From contig JBBAUA010000016.1 of NCBI GenBank assembly GCA_040398465.1, forward strand, positions 3,712-67,711: a DNA stretch of 64,000 nt. Direction: 5' to 3'. Of this stretch, positions 26,854-35,677 are shown piece by piece. The notes under the pieces were generated by a model. The model searched no databases. It was not told the origin of the DNA and worked only from the letters and a program-made list of their open reading frames with translations. Each line of letters begins with the position of its first letter. Position 1 is the first letter of the stretch. The stretch is from UBA7672 sp040398465 (GTDB lineage: Bacteria; Pseudomonadota; Alphaproteobacteria; Caulobacterales; Hyphomonadaceae). A program made the position numbers and the translations under genes.

Positions 26854-26938
26854 CGCGCGCCTTTACCACAAATCCGCAGGCTGGCGCCCCGTTTGCAGAC
26901 ATTTTGGAAGTACCGCGTAAACCATTTGGGCAAACTCC

Positions 26939-27091
26939 GTGATCGAGACCGCCACCCTCATCGCCAACCAGCCTACCGCCGACGCGCAGCGCATCGGCGT
27001 CTACGCGCTCGCGGCGATCTTCGGCCTGCTGGTGTGCGGCGTGATTTCGGTCATCAAGGAACTGCGCCAGGAAACGTCCGGCAGGCCGTAA
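26939..27091 (+). CDS. Possible 50-residue single-pass membrane protein
   Basis: A GTG at 26939 opens a 50-codon ORF: a polar start (IETATLIANQPTADAQR), one hydrophobic helix (GVYALAAIFGLLVCGVIS) and a charged tail (KELRQETSGRP). A GGG lies about nine bases before the GTG. The layout is typical of small membrane proteins. It fills an otherwise empty spacer between the DUF1491 gene and the exported protein at 27127. No family is recognised. Confidence 0.4.
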   Translation: MIETATLIANQPTADAQRIGVYALAAIFGLLVCGVISVIKELRQETSGRP

Positions 27092-27126
27092 ACCCATCCT
27101 AAATCGGGCCAGGCTAGCGTGCCCGC

Positions 27127-28038
27127 ATGCTGGCGCGCCTTCTTTCCCTGTCCCTCCTCAGCCTTGCCGTCGCCCCGCTCGCGCTGGCGGACGCCGCCGG
27201 CCTGCGCCGCACCTGGCTTGAGCGCGTCGCCATCAGCGCCGCCGACAAGGCCTGCGCCCTGTTCTCCGAAGGCGAGCGCCTCGCCCTCCGTTCCGGTCTC
27301 TACCAGGTCGAAGGCGAACTCCTGCGCGCCAAGCAGAGCCGCGCCGAGATGACCCGACTCGCAGCGGAAGTCTCCGAACGCGCCCAATCCCTCGGCTGCG
27401 GACACCCCGATGTCGTCTCGGTCGCCGCAACCGTCCGCAGCAGCTATCGCCAATTCGCGAAAACGACCTTCATCGAATATCCTGCCACCCGCTCCACCTG
27501 GGGCGCGTCACGCTCCGAACACGACAAGTGGGCGATCAACCAGACCGACAAGACGTCGGGCCTGATCTTCGGCCTGCGGCGCACGCCCGGCAAACCAGAC
27601 GAATTCCGCCTCGCCGTCGCCATGCCCGCACGCGGCGCAACGCCTGCCTCCGCCCAGCTTGTCTTCCGCGATGTCGAGAAGATGCCGGACCCGTGGTTCG
27701 GCTCGCTGTCCGGCAAGGATGGCAAGCTCGCCGCGCCTCCACGCGCCACGTCGCGGCTCATCTGGGCCGGCAAGGTCATGGCCGGCAAGAACGAAGTGGG
27801 CGAGGCAATCTGGATCTTCGTCTTCGACGCCAGCGCCATCGACCAGCTCGAACTGCTCGATCCACGCGAGGCCGTGCAGGTCAACCTGCTGCCCGCCCCG
27901 CGCGCCAAGGACCAGACCACCCGGCAAGTGACATTCGAACTTGGCGACTTCCGCGCCGCCCGCGCCTTCGCGATGATTCCGAAAGCTGACTTCGCAACCC
28001 AGCCAGCCGCCGCCGAACCGGCGCCCGCCTCGCACTAG
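27127..28038 (+). CDS. Exported protein, unknown function
   Basis: A 303-residue protein with signal peptide MLARLLSLSLLSLAVAPLAL, cleaved about ALA-DA. The first half is helical and charged, with two Cys (KACALFSEG and LGCGHPD). The second half is beta-rich with repeated hydrophobic/aromatic strands (LIFGLRRTPGKPDEFRLAVA, SRLIWAGKVM, AIWIFVFDASA, VTFELGDF) and ends in an Ala/Pro tail. No motif or family is recognised. A periplasmic location is inferred from the signal. Confidence 0.7.
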   Translation: MLARLLSLSLLSLAVAPLALADAAGLRRTWLERVAISAADKACALFSEGERLALRSGLYQVEGELLRAKQSRAEMTRLAAEVSERAQSLGCGHPDVVSVAATVRSSYRQFAKTTFIEYPATRSTWGASRSEHDKWAINQTDKTSGLIFGLRRTPGKPDEFRLAVAMPARGATPASAQLVFRDVEKMPDPWFGSLSGKDGKLAAPPRATSRLIWAGKVMAGKNEVGEAIWIFVFDASAIDQLELLDPREAVQVNLLPAPRAKDQTTRQVTFELGDFRAARAFAMIPKADFATQPAAAEPAPASH

Positions 28039-28157
28039 ATCGTTCGGGCAACGACCAACCTGCGTCGCTGTCTTTTTCGACCCTGTCCTCACAACGGCCA
28101 TTGATCGCCACGCGCGCACTGGCAAGATGCACATCTTCTCAACCGGGTACACGCGGC

Positions 28158-28349
28158 ATGGCCGACATCGTCAACCTCAACGACCGGCGCAAGCGCAAGG
28201 CGCGCGAGCAGAAGGAATCCGACGCAGCCGCCAAGCGCCTTCTCTTCGGCCGCACCAAGGGCGAAAAAGAACGCGAAACCAAACAGAAAGACGCCGAGAT
28301 CCGCAAGCTCGACGGTGCGAAGCGCGAGAAAGACGAGGAGAAGAAATAG
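28158..28349 (+). CDS. DUF4169 family protein
   Basis: A 63-residue highly charged protein matching DUF4169: MADIVNLNDRRKRKAREQKE, then AAAKRLLFGRTKGEKERET, then a Lys/Glu-rich helical tail with KLDGAKREKDEEKK. It is probably one long helix or disordered in solution. The family is widespread in alphaproteobacteria and functionally uncharacterised. The start is the ATG giving MADIVNL; the longer in-frame ORF upstream lacks family similarity. Confidence 0.85.
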   Translation: MADIVNLNDRRKRKAREQKESDAAAKRLLFGRTKGEKERETKQKDAEIRKLDGAKREKDEEKK

Positions 28350-28420
28350 CGGGGCCCTCGTTCACACACGCGGATCCGCGAGTCCCCTCCATCGCCCTAA
28401 AGGCGCCCCTGGCCCGCGCT

Positions 28421-28882
28421 TCAAAATCGCCTCTGCGCCCGGTAAGCCGCAATGAACGGCGCATAGTCCGCAGGCGCAGTCTCCGCCCGCAACCCGCCCT
28501 CGACGAAGCGCACCCATGGTTGCGCGCTCCGCGTGTAGGTATCGCCCACCGGCAGCACCCAGCTCGTGTCATCCAGCGTCCCGCCGCGCAGACTGTAGAC
28601 GCCCGTCGACGGCGCGCCGCCATTCGCGATCCGCGTGCCGCACGCGCCACAGAACAGGCCACACCGCGTCGCCCCCTTGTCCGACAGCCACTCCACGCGC
28701 GCTGGTTCGCCGCCGGTGAATCGGAACGCCGCCTCCGCCACAATGACAGAGACGTTGAACGCCGACCCGCTGATCTTCTGGCAGTTCGTACAATGGCAAT
28801 TATAGATCATCACCGGCGCCGCGTTCACCTCATAGCGCAACGCCCCACACATGCACCCGCCCACGAGCGGCAAAGACTCCAT
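28421..28882 (-). CDS. GFA family (CENP-V-fold) zinc protein
   Basis: A 153-residue protein of the glutathione-dependent formaldehyde-activating enzyme/CENP-V fold. Zinc-ligand motifs are GGCMCGALRYEV (CxCG), NCHCTNCQKISGSAF (CxCxxC) and FCGACGTRI (CxxC). They match the family set of seven cysteines, which binds two zinc ions. Members named GFA rarely have proven formaldehyde activity, so the role is open. GGAG six bases before the ATG favours MESLPL (28882); starts at 28894-28900 are also in frame. Confidence 0.88.
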   Translation of the reverse strand: MESLPLVGGCMCGALRYEVNAAPVMIYNCHCTNCQKISGSAFNVSVIVAEAAFRFTGGEPARVEWLSDKGATRCGLFCGACGTRIANGGAPSTGVYSLRGGTLDDTSWVLPVGDTYTRSAQPWVRFVEGGLRAETAPADYAPFIAAYRAQRRF

Positions 28883-28941
28883 CGCATACTCCATCATCAC
28901 GCAGCATCGCTATCACGACCAGGCGCCAGAACCTGTCAGGA

Positions 28942-29625
28942 TTAAACCGGCCCGCTGGGTCCCACGCTCATCGCCAGTATCCGGCTGATCTCGCGCACCG
29001 GCCGCCCGCTCTCACCGCGCCACGCATTGAACGCGGCCTGCACGGCGGCGAGATCCTTCCTGCTCGTGGGCTCCTTCGCCACCACGCCTTCGCGGACCAG
29101 CGCCTTCACCACATCGCCGGAGAGAATGAACGCGTCCCATCCCTCGAAGCGCAGGAAGTACTGCACCGTCGCGCCGCCCAGCCGCGACGCATGCTTCTTC
29201 AGGTGCGCCATCAACCCGACCTGGTCCGTCTCCGGCCACGCCGCCAGAAATTTTCCGAATGAGCCATTCTCCTTCGCGGTCGCAACAATGAACTTCGCAT
29301 TCGCGATCGTGGCCATGATCTTGGCGCCGTTGCGCACGATGCGCGTGTCCTTCAGCAGCGCATCGACCTTGTCGTCGTCGTAGGCCGCCACCCGCTTCGG
29401 CGCGAATCCATCGAACGCCACCTCGAAGCCGGGCCATTTCTTCTCGATCACCTGCCAGGAAAAACCCTATGAAAACACCGCCTTCGCCATCCCGGCGAGA
29501 AACTGCGCATCAGATTTCGCCGCGAGATTCGTGTCCACCGTCCATTGACGCAGCGCCGCATTGACGCCTTTGGGTCCGCCATGATGCGCACGCGCCAGCG
29601 CCTCAATCCGATCAAACGAGTTCAT
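28942..29625 (-). pseudogene. tag: DNA-3-methyladenine glycosylase I (Tag-like), interrupted by in-frame TAG
   Basis: Read from ATG 29625, the minus strand gives MNSFDRIEALARAHHGGPKG onward to MAKAVFS, then a TAG at 29467-29469. In the same frame it continues GFSWQVIEKKWPGFEVAFDG, with ALLKDTRIVRNGAKIMATIA, LGGATVQYFLRFEGWDAFIL and DVVKALVREGVV. AVFSxGFSWxVIExKWPGFE is the conserved block of Tag-type glycosylases, which remove 3-methyladenine from DNA, so the stop sits inside a core motif. A single base (for example CAG to TAG) explains it. The downstream part could only be expressed from the GTG at 29451 and would lack the N-terminal third. It is either a real null allele or a base error. 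Confidence 0.75.
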
Positions 29626-29673
29626 GACACTTCGCCCTGAGACTCATTCCGAGGCTCGCCCCGAGTATCCGCC

Positions 29674-29778
29674 ATGCTGCGAATTGCTCACATCCCTACA
29701 AGCGTCACCATCGCAATGTTTGCGATTGTTCTCGCCGCGCCCCTAATGGTGATCATCTTCGTACCCACGCTCGGCTGA
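29674..29778 (+). CDS. Possible 34-residue membrane peptide
   Basis: ATG 29674 opens a 34-codon ORF with a single hydrophobic helix (TIAMFAIVLAAPLMVIIFVP) after a short MLRIAHIPTS start. It lies in the spacer divergent from the broken tag gene and upstream of the membrane protein at 29838. The ribosome site is weak. The composition fits a small membrane protein, but chance cannot be excluded. Confidence 0.35.
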   Translation: MLRIAHIPTSVTIAMFAIVLAAPLMVIIFVPTLG

Positions 29779-29837
29779 ACCCGTTGGCCTTGTGAATCCC
29801 GTGGCTTCGCCTAGCGTGACAGCATGGGGAGACGCCA

Positions 29838-30506
29838 ATGTTCGCAGGACACTACGCAGCAGCACTCGCTGCAAAAACTGCCGAGCCGAAAGCGCCGATG
29901 TGGACGCTGGTCGCAGCAGCCCAACTTGTCGACATCGGTTGGGCGGCCCTCGTCATGGCCGGCATCGAACGCGGCCGTATCGACCCGACGCTGCCGGGCA
30001 GCTCGTTCGTGCTTGAGCACATGCCGTGGACGCACTCGCTACCCGCCGCAATCGCCTGGGCGCTCGCCGCCACGCTGCTGTCGAAAACGATCCTTCGCCT
30101 TTCGACAGGCGCCGCCATCGCCATAGGCGCCGTCGTTTTCTCGCACTGGCTGCTGGACCTCATCGTCCATCGCCCTGATCTCGAACTCTATCCCGAAGGT
30201 CCGAAGCTGGGCTTCGCACTCTGGAACATGCCAGTCGCCGAACAGGCGGTGGAGATCGGCCTGCTGGCCGTCACAGGCATGTTCTGGGCGGCGCAGCGCG
30301 CCCGCGCGGGACTGACAGCCTGGCCCGCCGCCGCCTTCGTAGCTCTGCTCGTCGCCGTCCAGATCATCGCGATGCTCCTGCCGCAGGAGGCATCCGACAG
30401 CATCGCCGGCGCCGGTCCATCCGCGCTCGCCGTGTATGTCGTCCTCGCGCTGGTCGCGATCTTTCTCGACGGGCGAAAAACACCACAAGCCTTACCGGAT
30501 CGGTAA
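29838..30506 (+). CDS. Membrane protein with His/Asp motifs, YdjM/DUF457-like
   Basis: A 222-residue membrane protein with about six helices. Conserved-looking polar motifs sit at helix ends: GHYAAALAAKT at the N-terminus, AAQLVDIGW, HMPWTHSLPAA and VFSHWLLDLIVHRPDLELYP. The H..WTHS / H(W)LLD / HRPD pattern is that of membrane-bound, probably metal-dependent proteins of the YdjM/DUF457-type group, which I recognise only as a style. The product probably lies in the inner membrane. The start is uncertain by a few codons, and its role is unknown. Confidence 0.65.
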   Translation: MFAGHYAAALAAKTAEPKAPMWTLVAAAQLVDIGWAALVMAGIERGRIDPTLPGSSFVLEHMPWTHSLPAAIAWALAATLLSKTILRLSTGAAIAIGAVVFSHWLLDLIVHRPDLELYPEGPKLGFALWNMPVAEQAVEIGLLAVTGMFWAAQRARAGLTAWPAAAFVALLVAVQIIAMLLPQEASDSIAGAGPSALAVYVVLALVAIFLDGRKTPQALPDR

Positions 30507-30586
30507 AGTTTCATCGATCGCGGCTAACGCGATCGAAATCATGCTCGGCTACGCTCCATCGACGAATAGCTTCGGGGAGCAGGGAC

Positions 30587-31627
30587 ATGGCATTCGGCAA
30601 GCGCACCGCTGGTTCCGCACCTCCGCCCTACACGCCGCCCGCCGTCGAACTGGACGCGCAGGACGCACCGAACGTGCGGACCCGCGTCGCCAACCCGGGC
30701 GCGATCGATAACAAGTTCATCGGCCTCGCCGTCGGGGTCGTCTTTCTCTCCGCCGGCGCTGCAATCGCTGCGCCCTCGCTCATGTCGATGGTCGGCGGCG
30801 TCAGCGTCCGTCCGATAGAGCAGGTCATCGCCGGCCTCGACCGCGACGCCATGCGCAGCGCCCTGGCGCAGGAGGCCTTCCCGGACGACTCCGGCCGCGC
30901 CTTCATGACCAGCCTCGCCACCCATTTCCCGCAACAGCACGGCCGCCTGCTCGACCAGCTCGCCGACACCGCAGCCGCCGGCGGCGACCGTGACGATCTC
31001 TTCCTGTCGATGAACGCCTGGACGATGGGCTTCGCGCCGCAGAACATCAGCGCGCTCGGCCGCACCGGCGCTGAAGGCTTCGACAAGTCTCTCGGCATCC
31101 TCAAGGACGCCCTGCACATCGTTGAGTCCGAAACAGGCGGCTGCACCATGAAGTCGCTCGAGGGCTTCATGCTAAACCCCTCCAACCTCGCCGATCTCAC
31201 CCGCTATGGCAGCGACGGCTACCGCCTGAGCATGCGCGCCGGCGCCACCATGGTCGACCTCATCGCGAAGGGCCGCAACGCCCAGCCGGTCAACGCCACG
31301 ATCACGCGAGACGACGAGAACGCCCTGCAGTCCACCTTCCTCTCGATGGTGTCCGATCCGCAGGTGATGAACCTGATCCAAGCCAGCATGAACGCCCGCA
31401 CCCAGGACATGCAGGACGACCTCGCGAAGAACATCAATGTCTGCCAGCTCGCGCGCACCCTCGTCATCAAGCTCGAGGGCTTGCCCGCTGGCACTAAGTC
31501 ACGTCTGTTCGCAACCGCGCTGTCGTCGGATTTCAACGCGCTCGCCGGCAATCTCGGCAGTCCGTTCGGCGCAGGCGCCATGCAGGGCATGCCGCAGGGC
31601 TTCGGTGCGACGCAGCTCTTCCCGTAA
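30587..31627 (+). CDS. Single-pass membrane protein with periplasmic helical domain, unknown
   Basis: A 346-residue protein. About 45 proline-containing N-terminal residues (TAGSAPPPYTPPAVELDAQD) are followed by one transmembrane helix (FIGLAVGVVFLSAGAAIAAP) and a 270-residue Ala/Leu-rich helical domain with two cysteines (SETGGCTMKSLE and NINVCQLARTL). The tail is Gly/Met-rich. GGGAG-type sequence precedes the ATG. I recognise no family. It resembles in style the exported helical protein at 35678, but alignment was not possible here. Confidence 0.65.
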   Translation: MAFGKRTAGSAPPPYTPPAVELDAQDAPNVRTRVANPGAIDNKFIGLAVGVVFLSAGAAIAAPSLMSMVGGVSVRPIEQVIAGLDRDAMRSALAQEAFPDDSGRAFMTSLATHFPQQHGRLLDQLADTAAAGGDRDDLFLSMNAWTMGFAPQNISALGRTGAEGFDKSLGILKDALHIVESETGGCTMKSLEGFMLNPSNLADLTRYGSDGYRLSMRAGATMVDLIAKGRNAQPVNATITRDDENALQSTFLSMVSDPQVMNLIQASMNARTQDMQDDLAKNINVCQLARTLVIKLEGLPAGTKSRLFATALSSDFNALAGNLGSPFGAGAMQGMPQGFGATQLFP

Positions 31628-31630
31628 GCC

Positions 31631-34102
31631 TTACGGCTTCGCCGGCTCCACAAGCTCGCCGCGCGCCCAGCGGCCTGCCTGGATGACGCTGCCGTCCGGC
31701 GCCCACACCACGCCGAGTCCCTGGCGGTTGCCACTGGCCATCTCGCCTTCATAGCGCTGCCCGTTGGTGTAGCTCAGCACGCCACGCGCCGCGCCATTGC
31801 CGCCGACGCCCGAGCCCGCGAGGCTGTCGCCGCTCTTCCAGTGCATCACGCCATGCCCGCTGGCCGCATCGCCGGAATGCTCGCCTTCATAGCGCGCCGC
31901 GCGCGCCGAGGCGTTCCCAGGACTATCAGCGAACTCGTAGACGCCGACGCCGCTGGCTTGCCCGTTGCGCAACTCGCCGCGATAGCGGTCGCCCGCATTG
32001 GGTCCAGCGCCGCGCGTGCGCACGCCCAGCCCGTTGGGCGCGCCGCCCGATATCTGCGCGACATATCTGTCGCCGTTCCCGCCGGTTATGGTCTGCCCAT
32101 CACTCAGATTGTCTGCCGACTGCGCCGCCTGTCGCGCTGCAGTTGCACGCTGTATCGCGGTTGTCTGCGCACGCCGCGCCGCCTCGACCACGGCCTTCGT
32201 CTCCGCCGGCAACTGCTCGACGCTGAACGGCGCGGGACGGCTAAGCTTGGCGATCAGCGTCTCGGCATTCGCCGCGCGCGCGCCGCCGGGGTAGGCAGCA
32301 AGGTAGGCGCGGTATCCTGCAAGTGTCCCGTCCCGTTCCGCGATCGCCCACGCCTCAAGGTCCTCGTCGATGCGGCTCTGCTGCGCCGCTGCGAGTGAAT
32401 CCGCTCCCGGCACGGTTGTGGCCGCGCCTGCTGCACGCGCAGCCGACGCACTCGTCACCTGCGCCTCAGCCTGAGCGATGCGCCGCCTGTCCGCCTCGGC
32501 TGCCGCCGACACGGCAGCGCTCGCCTTGGGCGTCGCGCCCGTATTGCGGATTGATTCTGCAAACGTGCGCAGCTCACGCGGCGTCGCCGACGCAAGCGCC
32601 GGCGCCTGTGCGCGACTCGACTGTGCGAAGGCGCGCATCGCTTGCGTCGTCGCCTCGTCGGCCTTGCCAGTCGTCGCTCCGTCATAGAGCTGGAGTGCCG
32701 CCAGCCCGCGCTGGATTTCCTCGATCGCCTGCGACCGCTCCGCGCCAAGCGACACAAGCCGCTCTTCCGCCGCGCGTCCCATCGCGCCCGGCACTTCGCC
32801 CACAGCCGGGAATGCCGCGAGATAGACGCGATAGGCCGCCTCGCTGTCTTCCGTCACCGCCTTCACCCACGCCTGCGCATCCAGCACGCGCAGCGTCGAT
32901 CGCGCCGTCTCCGACGTGCTCGCGCGCGGAAAGGCCGACACATGGTCGCGCAGCGCTTCCGCATCGCGCGCATCCACCCTGCTCCAGTCCTCAGCGGACT
33001 CACTTGTATCCTCAAACGATCCCGTCGCCGGCACAGCATTCGCCGTCGTGGCCTCGGCCACGGTCTGCACTGGAATCCCCGTGGCGACCTGCTCCTGCGG
33101 CGCACCTTCGACGCGCCAGCCAAACGGATCCACCAGCCACAGTCCAACGCCGGATCCGATCAACGCAACCGCCGCAACCACAGGCACGGCCGCAAACGAA
33201 CGCTGTTGCCGCGGATAGCCTGACTCGTAGCTTGAGCGCCGTACGCCCAGGTCGGGTTCATCCAGCCGCTCGTCGCGCCGCTCCTGCGGCACGCGATAGA
33301 CGGAGTCCGCCAGCCGCGGGCCGCGCAGGGGCTCGGCGCGATCGACATAACGCGTCGTGTCGTTTTCCGCATAGCGCGGCGAAGGCGGCGGATCGTAGCG
33401 TGGCTGGGGCGGCGGTGGAGGCGGCTCCGCAAAGCGTTGCTGGGGCGGCGGCGGGGGCGGCTCCGCAAATCGCGGCTGCGGCGGCGGCTCGTAACGTGGA
33501 GGCGGCGGAGGCGGTTCTGCAGCACGCGGCGGAGGCGCCGGCTCGTACTTGGGAGGGGGCGGCGGCGACTCGACAAAGCGCGGCGGCGCGGGGGCGGGGT
33601 CCGCAAACTCGATCGGCGGCGGCGTCGGACGCTTGGGCTCAGGCTTGGGCGGCGGCGGTGCAACGGCGGCGGCAGCGCGCTTCGGCGCAGCCGCCTGCGC
33701 CGGCGGCTTCACCGGATCACCCGCGCAGCTGCGCAGCATCGCCGTCAGCCGTCGCCAGTTTGGGTCCTCCGGGTCGCCATTCCATCGGCTCAGGTCGACA
33801 GCATCCAGTTCGTCGAACGGGCGCGGTGGCGCCTCGCCGTCGATGCGCGCCTGGATCAACTTGTTCTTGTAGAGCCCCGTCGCCGCTTCCGACCGGACAT
33901 ATTCCGAACGCCGGGCGCTGTCGGACCACAGCACCAGCACGGCCTTCGACCAGCCCAGCTTGAGGTCTGCAATCGGGCTCAAGTCCGGCTTGGGCTCGGC
34001 CGGATCCATCCAGCTGTCCCAGCCCTCCGCACGGAGCAGTTCGCCCACGACCCGGAGTCGATCCCGGTCCTGGCGTGCGTATGCAACGTATACATCAGTC
34101 AT
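31631..34102 (-). CDS. TIR-domain membrane protein with PG-binding-like and MORN repeats
   Basis: An 823-residue multidomain protein. Residues 1-126 form a TIR domain (MTDVYVAYARQDRDRLRVVG; KAVLVLWSDSARRSEYVRSE), with E67/E72 near where the catalytic Glu of TIR NADases lies. Residues 140-260 are proline-rich repeats of P5-6-x-RFAEP/RYEP type. A single membrane helix spans about 303-324. The outer part then has YL..yPgg repeats like those of the lipoprotein at 9282 (YRVYLAAFPAVG, YRAYLAAYPGGARAANAE) and a peptidoglycan-binding-1-like segment (IEEIQRGLAALQLYDGATTG). The last ~150 residues are MORN-like repeats (RYRGELRNGQASGVGVYEF; RYEGEMASGNRQGLGVVW). The topology implies a cytoplasmic TIR and periplasmic repeats. 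Function is unknown: defence, signalling or envelope sensing. Confidence 0.85.
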   Translation of the reverse strand: MTDVYVAYARQDRDRLRVVGELLRAEGWDSWMDPAEPKPDLSPIADLKLGWSKAVLVLWSDSARRSEYVRSEAATGLYKNKLIQARIDGEAPPRPFDELDAVDLSRWNGDPEDPNWRRLTAMLRSCAGDPVKPPAQAAAPKRAAAAVAPPPPKPEPKRPTPPPIEFADPAPAPPRFVESPPPPPKYEPAPPPRAAEPPPPPPRYEPPPQPRFAEPPPPPPQQRFAEPPPPPPQPRYDPPPSPRYAENDTTRYVDRAEPLRGPRLADSVYRVPQERRDERLDEPDLGVRRSSYESGYPRQQRSFAAVPVVAAVALIGSGVGLWLVDPFGWRVEGAPQEQVATGIPVQTVAEATTANAVPATGSFEDTSESAEDWSRVDARDAEALRDHVSAFPRASTSETARSTLRVLDAQAWVKAVTEDSEAAYRVYLAAFPAVGEVPGAMGRAAEERLVSLGAERSQAIEEIQRGLAALQLYDGATTGKADEATTQAMRAFAQSSRAQAPALASATPRELRTFAESIRNTGATPKASAAVSAAAEADRRRIAQAEAQVTSASAARAAGAATTVPGADSLAAAQQSRIDEDLEAWAIAERDGTLAGYRAYLAAYPGGARAANAETLIAKLSRPAPFSVEQLPAETKAVVEAARRAQTTAIQRATAARQAAQSADNLSDGQTITGGNGDRYVAQISGGAPNGLGVRTRGAGPNAGDRYRGELRNGQASGVGVYEFADSPGNASARAARYEGEHSGDAASGHGVMHWKSGDSLAGSGVGGNGAARGVLSYTNGQRYEGEMASGNRQGLGVVWAPDGSVIQAGRWARGELVEPAKP

Positions 34103-34192
34103 GGCCGCCCCTCTGGGCCGCCCCCGCCAGACACTTCTATCAGCGCAATTACGGCTTGGGGAGATGCGCCAGACCGGCGTATCCCGCCAACA

Positions 34193-35557
34193 TCACAGAT
34201 TCTGGGCAGATCCCGGCCCAACTGCGTCCGGAAAGAACACCGAAATACGGGTTCCGCCGGATTCACGGGGGGCGATCGTCAGGGTTCCACGATGCAGTTC
34301 GGCGAACGCGCGCACGACCGAGAGCCCCAGACCTGCCCCCTTCTGCTTCTTTCCAGCCTCGCCCTGCTCGAAAACACGTGACAGCCGGGTAAGCTCCTCC
34401 GGGCTGATCCCCACACCCGTATCCGACACGGAAAGCACCGAGCCGCCCGGGACTTCCTCGGCCACCACCACCACCTCGCCACCCGTGGGGGTGAACTTCA
34501 GGGCGTTGGAGATCAGGTTGAGCGCAATCTGGCGCACCGCCTTCGAATCGGCGAACGCTTCGGCATCCTCAGGACCGTCGCACACCAGCTCCACGCCCTT
34601 CCGGCGCGCCTCGTCCGTCATGAACCGCACAGCGTCGTCTGCGAGGTCCGACAGGCTCACGATCTCCGGGAAGATTTCGTACTTGCCCGCCTCGAGCCGC
34701 GCGAGGTCCAGCACATCATCGACAATCAACGTGAGGTTGCGCCCACCCTCGTGGATCAGCTCGGCGTATTCCTGGTAACGTTCCGGCAGCGGGCCAAACA
34801 CGCCGCTGCGCATCATTTCGGCGAATCCCACGATCGCATTCAGCGGCGTGCGGAGTTCGTGGCTCGTTTGAGCGAAGAATGTCGTGCGCGCTTCCAGCTG
34901 ATCCTTGGCCGTGTCGGCCGCCTTTCGCGCTTCCAACGCTGCTTGCGCAGCCTTGCGCAACCGGATTTCCAACTGAGCCAGCCGGTTCGCGGCGTCCACA
35001 TCAACTGGGACCGCACGCTGCTGCTCCCGAGGTTCCCTGACACGCAACGCTGCAATGATCGCAGTCGCTGCGAGCAAGACGAGTCCCGCAGTTCCATAAC
35101 TTGTGGTCAGGATCGCTGCGTCATGCACATGCAGCCAGCTCCCGTTCGATCCGGCGAGCACCGCGATGAACAAGCCGAATATCGCAAATGCAGCGATCTC
35201 GATCGTCAATCGGACCCTGCCTGACAGCCAGGCAACCGCGATCGCGATCCCATATATGACAATCAACGCCGAAGCCCCCCCGGTGCTCGCCGCACCAGCC
35301 GTGGCAAGGGCGATCCAGAGTGCTGATTCGACTTCCACAGCCTGCGCCTCGGAGGTGGAGCCCCGCATGAATGCTCCGGCAAGGGGTGGCAGAACCGCAC
35401 ATGCGAACACCACCGCACTGAGCCAGAACGGCACGCCAAGCGCCAAACTCCAGACGCCAGCGATGGTTACCAGCCCAAGCCAGATTCCGCCGGCGCCTGT
35501 CATGAGGCGCAGCACCTTAGCAATTTGTCGCTTGAAGCATTGGTTTGCATCGCGCAT
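34193..35557 (-). CDS. Membrane sensor histidine kinase, DivJ/PleC-like
   Basis: A 454-residue kinase. It has about six N-terminal membrane helices (IWLGLVTIAGVWSLALGVPF onward) with no large periplasmic loop, then a coiled coil (LAQLEIRLRKAAQAALEARK). The HisKA domain contains FFAQTSHELRTPLNAIVGFA with the phospho-accepting His. The ATPase domain has N-box LISNALKFTPTGGEV, G1 SVSDTGVGISPEEL and G2 KGAGLGLSVV. The SHELRTPLNAI.GFAEMM..G.FGPL..RY.EYA context is typical of the alphaproteobacterial DivJ/PleC/PdhS group that feeds the DivK/CtrA cell-cycle pathway; this assignment is by similarity of style. No response regulator lies beside it. Confidence 0.85.
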   Translation of the reverse strand: MRDANQCFKRQIAKVLRLMTGAGGIWLGLVTIAGVWSLALGVPFWLSAVVFACAVLPPLAGAFMRGSTSEAQAVEVESALWIALATAGAASTGGASALIVIYGIAIAVAWLSGRVRLTIEIAAFAIFGLFIAVLAGSNGSWLHVHDAAILTTSYGTAGLVLLAATAIIAALRVREPREQQRAVPVDVDAANRLAQLEIRLRKAAQAALEARKAADTAKDQLEARTTFFAQTSHELRTPLNAIVGFAEMMRSGVFGPLPERYQEYAELIHEGGRNLTLIVDDVLDLARLEAGKYEIFPEIVSLSDLADDAVRFMTDEARRKGVELVCDGPEDAEAFADSKAVRQIALNLISNALKFTPTGGEVVVVAEEVPGGSVLSVSDTGVGISPEELTRLSRVFEQGEAGKKQKGAGLGLSVVRAFAELHRGTLTIAPRESGGTRISVFFPDAVGPGSAQNL

Positions 35558-35677
35558 CCTAACGGCGCATCAACGAATACGGTCACAACCTCAGGTGGGT
35601 AAGCACATAGCGGGCCGCGGCTGCCAGGGTGGGTAGTCTGAGCGACTCCGGTGTGAACGAAATGTCGGGAGGTTCCA

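Noticed and set aside
33370..33610. Repetitive G/C-rich block resembling a repeat array
   Set aside because: The repeats are in-frame codons of the proline-rich linker, with no regular spacers, so not a CRISPR or satellite array.
32323..33963. 546-codon plus-strand ORF opposite the TIR protein
   Set aside because: Its product is Ser/Pro/Arg low complexity produced by the proline-repeat DNA of the opposite strand.
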